Assembly: GCA_020466095.1 (NCBI GenBank)
Contig: CM035809.1
Location: forward strand, 25,721,927 to 25,785,926
DNA from: Chlorops oryzae
Taxonomy: Eukaryota > Arthropoda > Insecta > Diptera > Chloropidae
Length of the DNA stretch: 64,000 nucleotides
Direction of reading: 5' to 3'
Below, in pieces: positions 47,477 through 57,435 of the stretch (within the stretch, counting starts at the first letter, position 1; every line of letters begins with the position of its first letter). The notes under the pieces are model-generated. The model was not told the origin of the DNA, did no database searches, and worked only from the letters and a program-made list of their open reading frames with translations. A program made the position numbers and the translations under genes.

Positions 47477-50400
47477 ATGGCTGCATCGAAATTGGACTCG
47501 GTTCCCCTGGTTAACATTGACGAAGGAGTTTTCAAGTACGTTTTGATTAAAGTCTACGATAAAGATTGCGAAACGAATTGTAAATTAGTGGTTCGTGGGA
47601 ATACAAGAGGAAACTGGCACAGTAAGTACATTGGACCTATAAATGCATGGTATTCTATGTATTTGTATGGTCACCACCGTTCATATGCCAACTAAAATCT
47701 ATAATCATTCATTAAAGATGATATATACGAAGAGTTTCGCGAATGCGTAGAAAAAATGAATCTCGAAACAGAATGTCTTGGAGGTGGACGCATTGAGCAC
47801 AAGCCAGACGACAAATTAATAAAAGTCTATGGATACTCTCAGGTAATAGTGCGGGAGCTAGCACGTGTTTTACCCTCCTCATAAGCGCCGCATTCCAAAT
47901 GTATCTTAAAAGACGGGGTTTTACTCGTACATCACAAAAATCGTTTGCTGCCACCTCAGAGAGGCGATACGTTGCTTGCTTTACTTGGAATTTGCTCAGA
48001 ATTTTTTAATTTTGATCGACTTGCGGGGCCATTAAACGTTATCGGATCAAACCAAACTTAAAACTTGTTTGATTGATACCAGAAACTTATATAATCTGCT
48101 CGCGTTTTTAGGAAAACCATTTAAATTATGTCATATCTTTACAGCTCGTGTCTTAAGTCTTTGCGCTATTTATAACCGAAGTGTCTGCGAACAGACTTCA
48201 GTTGCAAACTTGTCCATTCGCTTGGCGCCGCGGACTTTATCGTCCTGGCAGCAAGACTTCGCCACCTCCCACAGGTGGCAGCAAATGATTTTCGTGTTAG
48301 TGAGTATATTCCCTAACTGAATCCAAATTTTCAAGCGCGGCGCTTATGAGGAGGGTTGACCCCTAAATTTTGCAACTTCAATCGACTGGCAGCAAGATTT
48401 AGCCACCTCCCACAGGTGGCAGCAAATGATTTTTCGCTTAGTTAGCCATTTATCTACCACTCAGCAAAATTTCAACCGCGGCGCAGATCGCGCTTTTTTT
48501 GGCCATTTTTTCACCCATTGGGGGTCGATTTTCGCCCCCTTATGCCACCTCTCTGAGGTGGCAGCAAACGATTTTTGTGATGTACGAGTAAAACCCCGTC
48601 TTTTAAGATACATTTGGAATGCGGCGCTTATGAGGAGGGTAAAACACGTGCTAGCTCCCGGACTATAAATACATTTCACATTCATTGAGAAAAATGTCAA
48701 GGGTGTCATGGAAATCTAATGCGACGCCCAACACAGTTATTTAAATTTAAGCATTGAAAAATTTTAAACTAGGATGAAGAATGTAAGTAAAAATGTACAA
48801 ATATGCCTCTGCAAGATAAGCCATATCTTTTGACACCTTTCAGAAACCCACAATTTATCTCCCGGGAGTATACATATGTTTAAAAAGGCGCACTCTCCTG
48901 TAAGATTTAATCTGCAAACAGCTCGTATATAGTTTTAAATTAATGAAAAGCCATCCAAAGGAATTTATTTCTCAATAATAATAATAAAATAATGAATTTA
49001 CAAAGCTAAAGCTTGTCATTTCCAAGTACATACATACTTCTTAATGTACAATTATAGACTATTTTTGTTCCTCTAAGTACTTTTGCTTCTCTAGCTCATG
49101 TTTTTTAATTTCGAGCTCTAACATTTCTCTCTTTATTTGATTTCGTTCTCGCATCACATCAAGGAAATTAGTTCCGAGGGTGCTAATTTCGGATTTCAGG
49201 TCTGCCAATGCTTTGGAAATATCCCCGGAACCTTTCTGAACTTCGCGATAAGTTCGCCTCATATTGTGAGAAGTTTCCTTTTCTATATTTACAAGTACTT
49301 CCAGCTTTCTTTGCATCTCTTTTACACACTCGTCATCTATGCCATTATCTAGCCGCAGAGAAATGTGTCCGTGTTTTTGTCTTTTAGAAGATATATTGCT
49401 TATATTTTGCGCAGTCTCTGGTTTTCTTTTTGAGGATGACAATGGCATAGAGTCCTCAGTGTCGTCGGATTCCTCGCTTTGATCAACTGTTACTTCTTCT
49501 GCGGCCTCTGCGGGCAGTGAAACGGAACATAGACGGGCAACGGTTTCTTCTACTTCATTTAAATTGTGCTTAGAATAAGGTCCGGCACGCGTAGCGCGTA
49601 CTTCAATTTTATTCTTCTCATTCATCTTTCTTTTAATGTCGCTCTTCCAATCCGTCCAAACCTTGAAAATTTCAAATGTGACATCAGTGAAGAAATAATA
49701 ATAAAATTTGTTTTTTTATTGAAAATTATTACCTTTTTCCATCCGACGATATCCTTGATTGGTGGTCCTGCAGCGTTTAACGATTCTGCCAATTCTTCCC
49801 ATAACGATTTGACAAGACCCTTATCACGTTTGCAGACCCCTTTGGCTATGTCCGGATTTTCTTCCATGAATTGGATCAAAATCTCAATTTGGACGTTGTT
49901 CTTATGTTTGCCCCTAATTAAATTGTAATTTAAAACATTTTTTTATTTCAATTGAAAGTGCAAAAATGTAATTCTTTAAGGACTTACATTTTAAAAGAAG
50001 ACCGTCTCAAATTAAGCTAGAAGTCAAAATGGCAAGAAAAAGCAACAGGGAAGTGCAAGTGCTCGATTTAAAAACGAGAAATCGATTTCTGCGACACGCA
50101 CAATCGACAATAAGTTTTAACATGCTTAGAAAACATATCATATGTGTAAATGGGAAAGAAAGAGATGCACAGATTGTTACCGAAATATTTTACGAACAAC
50201 CGTCTCTTTTCTTTACAGTATTTTTTTTACTTTATCGTTTTAAAAAAAAAAATCTGTTTTTATGTCCGACCCGGCACTAATCATTCGGTAATAAAAATCA
50301 ACAATCGAGATCAATGACACCTTTAGGAAAATTTTCTCGCTTTCAAAATCAATTCCGAAAACTATCGATTTCCATGACAACTGAGTATATTCTTTCTACA

Positions 50401-50494
50401 GGGTTTTGGAAAAGCCGACCATGCAGAAACGAAGCAAATTCTACTAACCCAATATAAGGATTATGACATCGAGATTTCTGATGAAGGATACTAG
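47477..50494 (+). CDS. janA: Janus-A, phosphohistidine phosphatase family (3 exons)
   Basis: Homolog of Drosophila janus-A and animal PHPT1, small cytosolic proteins that remove phosphate from phosphohistidine. Exons 47,477-47,621, 47,718-47,842 and 50,402-50,494 join in frame to 120 aa. Supporting motifs: [20 protein letters not shown] near the start, GNWH and NDIYEEF at the exon 1-2 junction, [20 protein letters not shown] (the GGGRIEH signature), and [20 protein letters not shown] across exon 2-3 with the end EISDEGY. In family members the catalytic His is the one in the RGxxxxxWH region. The start MAASKLDS gives slightly fewer residues than the Drosophila protein, so an upstream start remains possible. 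Intron 2 is 2.56 kb and contains a foldback element and a complete antisense gene. It is convergent with the dynein light chain gene. Confidence 0.93.
47852..48660. mobile_element. 809-bp foldback element with perfect ~113-bp TIRs in janA intron 2
   Basis: 47,852-47,964 is an exact reverse complement of 48,548-48,660 (ends CGGGAGCTAGCACGTGTTTT). It starts 9 bp after the janA 5' splice site. Inside are two direct copies of GCCACCTCCCACAGGTGGCA plus GCAAATGATTTT (about 48,262 and 48,400), related to GAGGTGGCAGCAAACGATTT in the TIR. No clear target duplication was found. Perfect arms suggest recent activity or gene conversion. Confidence 0.9.
49059..49989 (-). CDS. Zeste/MSANTD-like Myb-type DNA-binding protein nested in janA intron 2 (3 exons)
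   Basis: Predicted 261 aa, probably a nuclear DNA-binding protein. Exons on the minus strand: 49,989-49,988 (only A and T of the start codon), 49,913-49,733, 49,661-49,059. The start codon is split AT|G: TTAAAAT|GTAAGT donor, AATTAG|GGGCAAACAT acceptor. The N-terminus [20 protein letters not shown], then [17 protein letters not shown] and [16 protein letters not shown], is the Myb/SANT-like domain of regulatory-protein-zeste-type and Harbinger-associated proteins (about residues 5-80). It is followed by a [13 protein letters not shown] segment, an acidic/Ser stretch with SSKRKPE, and a C-terminal coiled coil (about residues 180-261) ending KQKYLEEQK. No transposon ends were identified around it. 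Transcribed opposite to the host gene. Confidence 0.85.
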
Positions 50495-50625
50495 AGCTGA
50501 GTTCGAAAATATTTTATAAATTTTTAATATCATTTTTACTATTAAATAACTTATTCGATCATGAATTTATGTAACAATTTAGTCTTTTGTTTAAAACATA
50601 ACAGGCAACTAACTGGGAATGAAAG

Positions 50626-51046
50626 TCAGTACAAGTAGACACCAAAAACGGTGCAGACGCAAAACAAATTAGCATTTGTAAAACTATCCGATATTTGTGA
50701 GTCACATTCGGCATCCCAACAGCATTTGGCAATATAACGACATCCAGCACCCATCTGTTGACCCAGAACAACCTGTACTACGTGCTTATAACGCGGCATA
50801 ATAACAGTTTCTTTGATTTGTTCACTAATGGTGTCTGATATTTCGCGCGTTAGTCGACCAACTTCCTCAGCGGAGTAAGTTTTTCCTACAAAGAAGGTTT
50901 AGCTAAGATAAAAATGCCATCCAACACATAACATACATACCAGTCAGCTTTTCTGCCATCGTTTTTTGAATGATTTCCTTGATCGCACTTGCTTTGAAAG
51001 TTTGGGATAACGGCGGCTTCATTCTATAGGTTTGAACGTTTGCCAT
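50626..51046 (-). CDS. Tctex1-domain dynein light chain (DYNLT2B/TCTEX1D2-like)
   Basis: Light chain of cytoplasmic or ciliary dynein, binding the intermediate chains as a dimer. Exons on the minus strand: 51,046-50,941 and 50,885-50,626, joined in frame to 121 aa, the normal size of the family. It begins MANVQTYRMKPPLSQTFKAS. The Tctex1 domain follows with AIKEIIQKTMAEKLTG, TYSAEEVGRLTREISDTISE, the family signature YKHVVQVVLGQQMGAGCRYI, CCWDAECD, and the hydrophobic end FCVCTVFGVYLY. An upstream in-frame Met exists at 51,136, but 51,046 fits the family start better. Convergent with janA (132 bp between stops) and divergent from the first ZAD gene. A TATCGATA motif lies upstream. Confidence 0.93.
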
Positions 51047-51283
51047 TTTTGCTATTTTTGCGGTTTTTTCGTCAACAATTGCAAAATTGGCAAAAGTAAA
51101 TGAATTGTTGCTATGGAAACGAAAACAACGCCACACAAAGTATTTTGAGTTTTTAATGCGTTGCCAAGGAAATCTCCAGAAACTCCCAATAGAAAAGTTT
51201 GCAGTTTAAATAAATTTCATTTCAAAACAAAACAAAACAAAAATCAAATTTGACAGTAGAGCTGAGCAGAGATCGATGGACGT

Positions 51284-51291
51284 TATCGATA
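51284..51291. promoter_or_regulatory. TATCGATA (DRE-like) motif between divergent genes
   Basis: A perfect TATCGATA palindrome, with GATCGATG and CATCGATG beside it, lies 238 bp upstream of the dynein light chain ATG. In flies DREF and BEAF-32 bind such sites at housekeeping promoters. Function here is inferred. Confidence 0.35.
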
Positions 51292-52253
51292 GCATCGATG
51301 CTTTGATTTTAAAGTTATCAGCAGTTGGTTTGTCATCAACGATTTCTATGCTGATACTTCTTTTAGTCAATTTCTAGTTAATTATAACGTTTTTTTCAAT
51401 TTGTAACCACGAATATATTGCAATTAATCGGAAATTTCACATTTTAACGGCAGATGTAACATTCAGGCGCTGAATGCAACTCTGTGTTAATCTTTAAGGT
51501 CTACTCCAATATTGCGTTAATTGCGTAGCGTTGTACGGTACTGAATGCGACGTGGAAACAAATGTTTCGCAACAATGAAATATATAAAGACATGCGAAGA
51601 ATGATTAGAACGGGTTTTTTTCTTTTAACTGAAATACTATCGGTTAATTTATGGGTACTCTTATATTCGTTTCATAAGTTTGAAATTTAACTTCCATTTC
51701 AATAGTTCTGGCGCATTCAATATGTGAATCCTTGGGCAATTATAGCTTGCGCATTTGAATTTTATTGCTCATGCTATTTTGTTGGAAATTTTTGACGCTT
51801 CATTTAAACTGAGGCTGAATTAAAGTGGAAATTCTTTTCAATAATAGCTTCGAATATTTACATAGATGCATATCGGTTACTGCATGTTTTAGTGATCTCA
51901 AAAATGTGTTCTTCAGGCTTCAAAAACGTTTGAAAGTACGACATTGTGTCCAATTTGACATTCGGCAAAATCAATTTATTGGCATGTCATGCTAGAAACA
52001 TTGAAGTCGTCCAATCAAGATAATATTCATTGTATATGCTGAACAAAATTCCAATTAAAATGCACATAAAATTATGGTGAACGTACTAATTGTTGACGCA
52101 ATCGATCTATTGCTCTAAAATTGACAAAGAACGTGCTGTTATTCGGATTCTTTGAAAATTTAATGAAGCATTTAAGTGACGCTCAACTGTACAGTACGCT
52201 GAATAAAACGACGTTGTGAATAAATTCTTTCTAAAATAATAGAATCTCCGAAA
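51292..52253. other. Intergenic spacer between divergent genes, no gene seen
   Basis: AT-rich, with no conserved frame. It should hold the promoter of the first ZAD zinc-finger gene. No clear TATA or initiator was identified. Confidence 0.4.
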
Positions 52254-53592
52254 ATGTCGAACAACGTGCGAATGGTTCGATGCTTCTTGTGTCGTCAAAA
52301 AGGTGCCTTCAACAGCCGCTACAAATCGATTGATAATACGCTGTGTCCAGCATCCAAAAAACACATGAAGAGCGTGCTAAATTATTTGGCTACATTATCA
52401 AACATTGAGCTCCACATCCCAAGGACGAATATATATGTTGTAATTGCTATTTCCAGATCTCCGAGTACGATGCGTATTTGGTTAGAACGGTGAAGAAACA
52501 GCAAGATCTACTGCGCCTTGTAGAGAAAGCACTTATCTGTGTGGATTCGGATTTCGATGAAGAATGCGAATCGGAAATGATGGCATTGGATGACGAATTA
52601 CAGTATATGAATATATTCGGAGATGTTCAGGTGGGCGATGATGAAATCAAAAATACGATACGTGAGGCAATGGGAAAGAAACGAAAGCGTATGGACTCGT
52701 CGCAATTCCAGAAGGCGAATGAAGTTTATCAGTGTACGCTTTGTGCCATGACATTCAAATCGAAGACACCCTTCCAGAAGCATATGACGCAGTCACATAA
52801 GAAATTCAGCTGTTATCTTTGTGATTATAGTCACCGTAATGAGGATTATGTACTGTTGCATATGAATTTGCACGAAGGTAAAAATGAGAATCAATGCCGG
52901 TATTGCGATAAAGAATTCACGACAAAAATTAGTACTATTCGTCATATGGAAGTGCACCTGGACACAAAGAAATATCAATGTGACAAATGTGGGCTGTGTT
53001 TTTCTCAGACGACTGTTTTGTACAATCATAAATTGCAGCATGAAGCCGAGGAGAAACCGTTACGTTGTGAGATTTGTATGCAAATGTTTAAGACGAAACG
53101 CACGTATCGTCATCATTTGATCACACATCGAGCCGATAGGCCACGACATACGTGTGAATATTGTGGTCGAAATTTCACGGAGAAGTACACGCTGAAAGTA
53201 CACAAAGAACGCATCACGAGGACGCTGAACTTGTTCGAGAGGAATCGGTTGGTAATCATCAGGCCGTATCGGAAGTCATTATAAGTACAACAGAAACAAT
53301 TGAACTAACCGAGGAACCGGAACAGCCTCTCAGTCCCACTGCTAGTGGCTCAGAGAAGAGTTTCAGTTGCATTATCTGCGATCAACCGTTTCTAAATCGA
53401 GATCAAATGAATAAACATATGGAAAAAGATCATGATGTTATACTCAAATCATTGGCATTCAATAACTTCTCACAATACGAGGTTGTTAGCACCGAAGCCA
53501 AAAAGTCATGTCACATATGTGGACAAACATTCAGTACTCAAAACAATTTGGACTATCACCTTGAGAATGTACATGGATTATCTTTCAAATGA
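52254..53592 (+). CDS. ZAD-C2H2 zinc-finger protein, Serendipity-delta-like (two single-base frameshifts)
   Basis: A predicted DNA-binding regulator of about 446 aa if read continuously. ATG at 52,254. The N-terminal ZAD zinc-binding dimerisation domain begins MVRCFLCRQKGAFN (Cys10, Cys13). Its second Cys pair, EYICCNCYFQISEYDAYL, is in the next frame, showing one missing base at about 52,417-52,424. An acidic linker is followed by eight C2H2 fingers, including CTLCAMTFKSKTPFQKH, CRYCDKEFTTKISTIRH, CDKCGLCFSQTTVLYNH and CEYCGRNFTEKYTLKVH. The frame breaks again at about 53,201-53,208 inside that last finger (one base missing) and resumes RTHHEDAEL, ending with CHICGQTFSTQNNLDYH. Both breaks fall in conserved domains with both sides intact, so assembly error or very recent loss is likely. 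AATAAA at 53,803. Paralogous to the next two genes. Confidence 0.85.
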
Positions 53593-54484
53593 AACTTAGA
53601 CGACTCTTGAAGATTTTATGGTCTTGTAAATTGGATATTTTTACTCTTTTGATTTAATTACAATTTGATGATTTCATTGTAAGCCTCTGTTCTCTAGTTT
53701 CATTTAATTTGCATTTATCCCTACAGAATTAATCGCTAATTTTATGTTTTAAGTCTTCAGAACCTCTTATATATATATAAATGTAAATATATGTTTGATT
53801 GCAATAAAGCTTTTCAAATTGCTCATAAGTTTTAAATTACATTAAAATTTTCAATAAGCTAAAAGAAATTGTTCTTCTGTTTAATTTATATTTATTCAAT
53901 AAAGAGATTGAGAAAGTATATTACAATTACCGATTTCTTATGAACTATCCAAGTGAAGAAGTCAAAAAATCATTTGTTAAACATTTTATCTTATTTTTAC
54001 AGCGAGTAAATATAGTTTTTTATTTCTCTGGGAATTCGTTCAGCGACGCCATAACTTGCGAGTTGGTAATTTTCTTCAATAAGCAGGACGATATCATAGC
54101 GCAATTGGAGACAAGTAGTATTTTTAGCTGTGCAAACCCTTTTTACTGTATGATAAATTTTGATAAGCTGCTTAGGGCCATTTTCTCATCTTTTTTTTAT
54201 CTGTAAGTTAAATTATCCTGAAGATAATTTCATACAAATTTGATTAATAAGTCAAAGAAATTGAAATTTAACTGGCAGATATAGCTTATAAGTAGGATGA
54301 GAAAACGGCCCTTAGACTATGCTCAATTGAATTTTATTTAATATTATTGATTTTATGCCTTATGCGATTTCATGCGATTCAAAAATATAATTGTTTTTGC
54401 CCATTATATTTATTACCCATGTTAATGGATTTATATACAGTAACATATAATTTAAACAAATTCTTAATAGTAGATATGGTAGTT
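53593..54484. other. 3' intergenic spacer with a 143-bp TIR element
   Basis: Lies between two convergent ZAD genes. It contains AATAAA sites for both strands (53,803-53,808 on +, TTTATT 54,333-54,338 for -). A small TIR element at 54,172-54,314 has ends TTAGGGCCATTTTCTCATC and its near-complement GATGAGAAAACGGCCCTTAG. No gene. Confidence 0.6.
54172..54314. mobile_element. 143-bp TIR element, TTAGGGCC family
   Basis: The arms of about 20 bp are inverted with one mismatch (CCATTTTCTCATC versus CCGTTTTCTCATC). Non-coding MITE. Confidence 0.7.
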
Positions 54485-55654
54485 TTAAGTATCCCAAGAA
54501 ATGACATCGTGTTCGTTCTGCATATGCTTGTTGTGTTGCTCACGATTATTGAACTCGCTGCCACATATGATACAATTGATGATTTCAGTGCTGGTGGCTG
54601 TTGCCTCAATTGGTTCGGGCAAAGAAGTTGAGTTCCGCTTCGAGGTCTGCTCAACATATCCTTCATGGGTGCGCAAATGTGGTTTCAATGTGAATTTTTC
54701 ACTGAAAGTTTTACCGCATATATAGCAAGGATAACGAGGACGATCCTCCCGATGTGTATTCATGTGTCGTTTATAGGTTCGACGTGTCTTGCACATTTGA
54801 TTACAAATGTGACAAATGAGTGGATTCTCTTCGGCCTCATGCAATAGTTTATGGTTATAGAGCCGCGGTGTCTCTGAGAAACGTAAACCGCATTTCTCAC
54901 ATTGATATTTCTTTTTATCCCAATGCTTATGCATATGTCGTATGACACTTGATTTATGAGTGAATCGCTTCGGACAATAACGACAATCATATTCAGTTTT
55001 ACCCTCATGCAAATTCATATGCAATTCCAAATATTCATCATCGCGCACTGAAATATTACAAATATCGCAATGGCTCTCCTTCCTGACATGCATTTCCGAA
55101 ATATGTCTTCGCAGGCGTCCCTGGTTCTTGAAATACTCCGAACAGTATTTGCACTGAACTAATAAACCATTCCTTAGTGCTCTCCTATTGGTCTCAACGG
55201 ACTTTGCATCGATGTCCTCCTCGTAATCTTCGTCGTCTTCTTCGTCTTCTTCCTTTTCACTTTCGGTCATTTCCTCATCCGTCATCACTTCAACGGTATT
55301 CGAAACTTCGTCCAAAAATTCCTCTTCCACTTTTATTTCCTCACCAACCTCCTGAATGATGTTAATGGTCACTGGATTCTCGTACGTGAATTTAAATCGC
55401 TTTTGTAATATCATCAATCGCACCACTTGCTCATCATAATCTTGCAGGAATTGCAAACACTTGGAACACAAACAGATACCGCCAGTTATGTCAAGATCGA
55501 CTTTCGTGCATTTGAGTAAATGTCCAAGCACCGATTTTAGTTCTTTGCCTGAAGAAGATGCGAATTCATCATCGATTGGCTTTATATCCACATCCAATAT
55601 GGTAGTTCGCTTGCAAACTATGCAGCACTCCTCCATATTGGAAATTACACTCAT
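54485..55654 (-). CDS. ZAD-C2H2 zinc-finger protein, Serendipity-delta-like
   Basis: Intact single-exon frame of 389 aa. The longer open frame upstream starts with TTG, so the first ATG (MSVISNMEECC) at 55,654 is chosen. The ZAD domain spans residues 11-90 (Cys11-Ile-Val-Cys14; second pair in CLCSKCLQFL near 63-66). A Glu/Asp-rich linker follows (about 105-150). Seven C2H2 fingers occupy about 168-383, for example CKYCSEYFKNQGRLRRH, CRYCPKRFTHKSSVIRH, CEKCGLRFSETPRLYNH and CYICGKTFSEKFTLKPH, with the last finger after a Ser/Thr linker. The finger order and the HEAEENPLIC linker are shared with sry-delta. It is probably a nuclear, sequence-specific transcription factor acting as a ZAD dimer. 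Divergent from sry-delta, convergent with the first ZAD gene. Confidence 0.93.
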   Translation of the reverse strand: MSVISNMEECCIVCKRTTILDVDIKPIDDEFASSSGKELKSVLGHLLKCTKVDLDITGGICLCSKCLQFLQDYDEQVVRLMILQKRFKFTYENPVTINIIQEVGEEIKVEEEFLDEVSNTVEVMTDEEMTESEKEEDEEDDEDYEEDIDAKSVETNRRALRNGLLVQCKYCSEYFKNQGRLRRHISEMHVRKESHCDICNISVRDDEYLELHMNLHEGKTEYDCRYCPKRFTHKSSVIRHMHKHWDKKKYQCEKCGLRFSETPRLYNHKLLHEAEENPLICHICNQMCKTRRTYKRHMNTHREDRPRYPCYICGKTFSEKFTLKPHLRTHEGYVEQTSKRNSTSLPEPIEATATSTEIINCIICGSEFNNREQHNKHMQNEHDVISWDT

Positions 55655-55826
55655 TTCCTCCAGATTGATCTTCAAATTATTCCAAGCCAAGAAAAACAAA
55701 TCAGCTAAATATCATCTAGGGGTGGATGAATTCGATAGCCGATTGTTCGATAATCGACTAGCGTTCGATTTTTTTTTTTGGCATATAAGTGATGATTTTC
55801 GAGAATCGAACTGAACAATGCTATTA

Positions 55827-56001
55827 CTCGCCGGTCACACTCATGAAACATGTTTCGAAAACATCCCATTTGAATGCATGAGAAAGAAAGAGAAACAAGA
55901 TTGTTTCGGAATATTCAACAAACAACCATATTCTTTTTTCACATGTCTTTCTCTACTTACAAATTGTTTCAAAATATGTTTTCATACGTGTGATCGGCGA
56001 G
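55827..56001. mobile_element. 175-bp TIR element, CTCGCCGGTCACAC family
   Basis: Left end CTCGCCGGTCACACTCATGA; the right end reverse-complements to CTCGCCGATCACACGTATGA. The arms extend about 35 bp through ACATGTTT-like sequence. Non-coding. Confidence 0.8.
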
Positions 56002-56311
56002 AAACATAGCCACTAAAGCGCGTGCCATCTTTTCACGCTGAAAAGATGATTTTTTCAGTAATATTGCCCAACTCCCTTCATATATATATATGTTTCTATT
56101 TCGTCGTTCGATTTTATTGAAAATATAATATTCGTGGAGGAATTTAATTTTGAAAAATTGAAAGCTTTTCTCGAAAATTGCAATTTACTAATAAATATCA
56201 TGAAAAGAGCACCATTTAATTTAATTTACAACATGGTTGCATTTACCAAGACATAAATTTCAACAGTGTGGCAGCACTAGCTATGCCACGCTCATCTCTA
56301 TTATATACTTT

Positions 56312-56975
56312 TAGAGGCAATCATGATGCCATAAGATTCATAACAGAACAATCATAAAATACATAAGCTTTTTCAGTAGTCAGTGAAACATAAGAATCAT
56401 AAGAGCACATGGAGCATGTTGCAATATAATGCACTAGGAAAGAGGAAAAAATTATTTACAAGTGCATTTTAGTTCTTGAAAAAATTAACAAACAACTTCT
56501 AATAGTAAAATATTGCATAATTCATTTCTTTAAAAATTATAAATATAGCTTTATACATATTTAAAAGATTGTAATTGAGACTTTGGCGATTTGTAAAAGA
56601 AATATGGCATTTAGGACTTTGGCACACTTAAAACAGCTGATTCGCTCTACATGACGCATAAGAAAAATCATTTTCTACAGCTTCTTCGTTATGGTAAGTT
56701 ATGTTTGCTAACCACTTGCATGCAATATGTATTGAATAGATCGATCAGCTGATTATGTTAGTTACTGTTATGGAATCTTATGCATCAATGATTGCACCTA
56801 AGCTCATTACTCTTGATTGAACTAACTTATTTTTACATATTTAATCAGCTGAGTTGATATGTTAGTTCATTTTTATGATCAGTCACTGAAAACTTAATTT
56901 GACTTAAGAATAAGAATTTGAAAACAGATTTCTCTATTTAAGTTAGTTACGTTCAATCAAGATAATGAGCCTTTA
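56312..56975. repeat. Composite inverted repeats
   Basis: GAGGCAATCATGATGCCATA (about 56,316) faces CTTATGCATCAATGATTGCA (about 56,780). TAAGCTCATTACTCTTGATT (about 56,800) faces AATCAAGATAATGAGCC (about 56,955). Probably one TIR element interrupted by, or fused to, another. Non-coding. Confidence 0.55.
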
Positions 56976-57435
56976 GAGGCTCAGACGTCATATAAGTACT
57001 TGCTATGAATATTATGGAAATAATTTTAAAACCTTAGAATACCGTAGCTTTTTCATATATTGAGCCACACATTATCTAAAAAATTGTTGCTAGTAATATC
57101 ATTTAGTTTAGTGCATATAACTAAATATATATTTTATTTGAAATGCGAGCTTTTGATACAATACTCGCGATATACCTATGCGTGAGCTGAGAAAATTTTG
57201 TTGTGAAATGATAAACACAACTCTCCCTACCACGCGACTGCCCGTCACCTGCGAAAAACAAAATGTCTCTCATGCGTTTGCCGCCTAATGTAGAAGCACG
57301 CTTACGCAATCTTGCCATTAAAATGCAACACTGCGCACTTACCATGTACAACTCAGTGATGGTATGATAGTATAGATTAATTTTTTTCCGGCCATCGCTA
57401 GCGTTTACAAATTTTCCATCGTTTAAGTTGTCAAT

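Larger units (their letters stand above)
55655..57435. other. Spacer between divergent ZAD genes, filled with TIR elements
   Basis: Contains a 175-bp TIR element (55,827-56,001) and a composite inverted-repeat region (about 56,312-56,975). The short minus-strand open frame 57,121-57,561 overlaps sry-delta and has no recognised domain. Promoters of both genes must lie here but no core motif is evident. Confidence 0.5.

Noticed and set aside
50029..50280. ORF divergent from the zeste-like gene ([18 protein letters not shown]...)
   Set aside because: Its ATG lies about 40 bp from the other gene's first exon, which recalls divergent Harbinger gene pairs, but no transposase motif or second exon was found and the C-terminal half is low-complexity.
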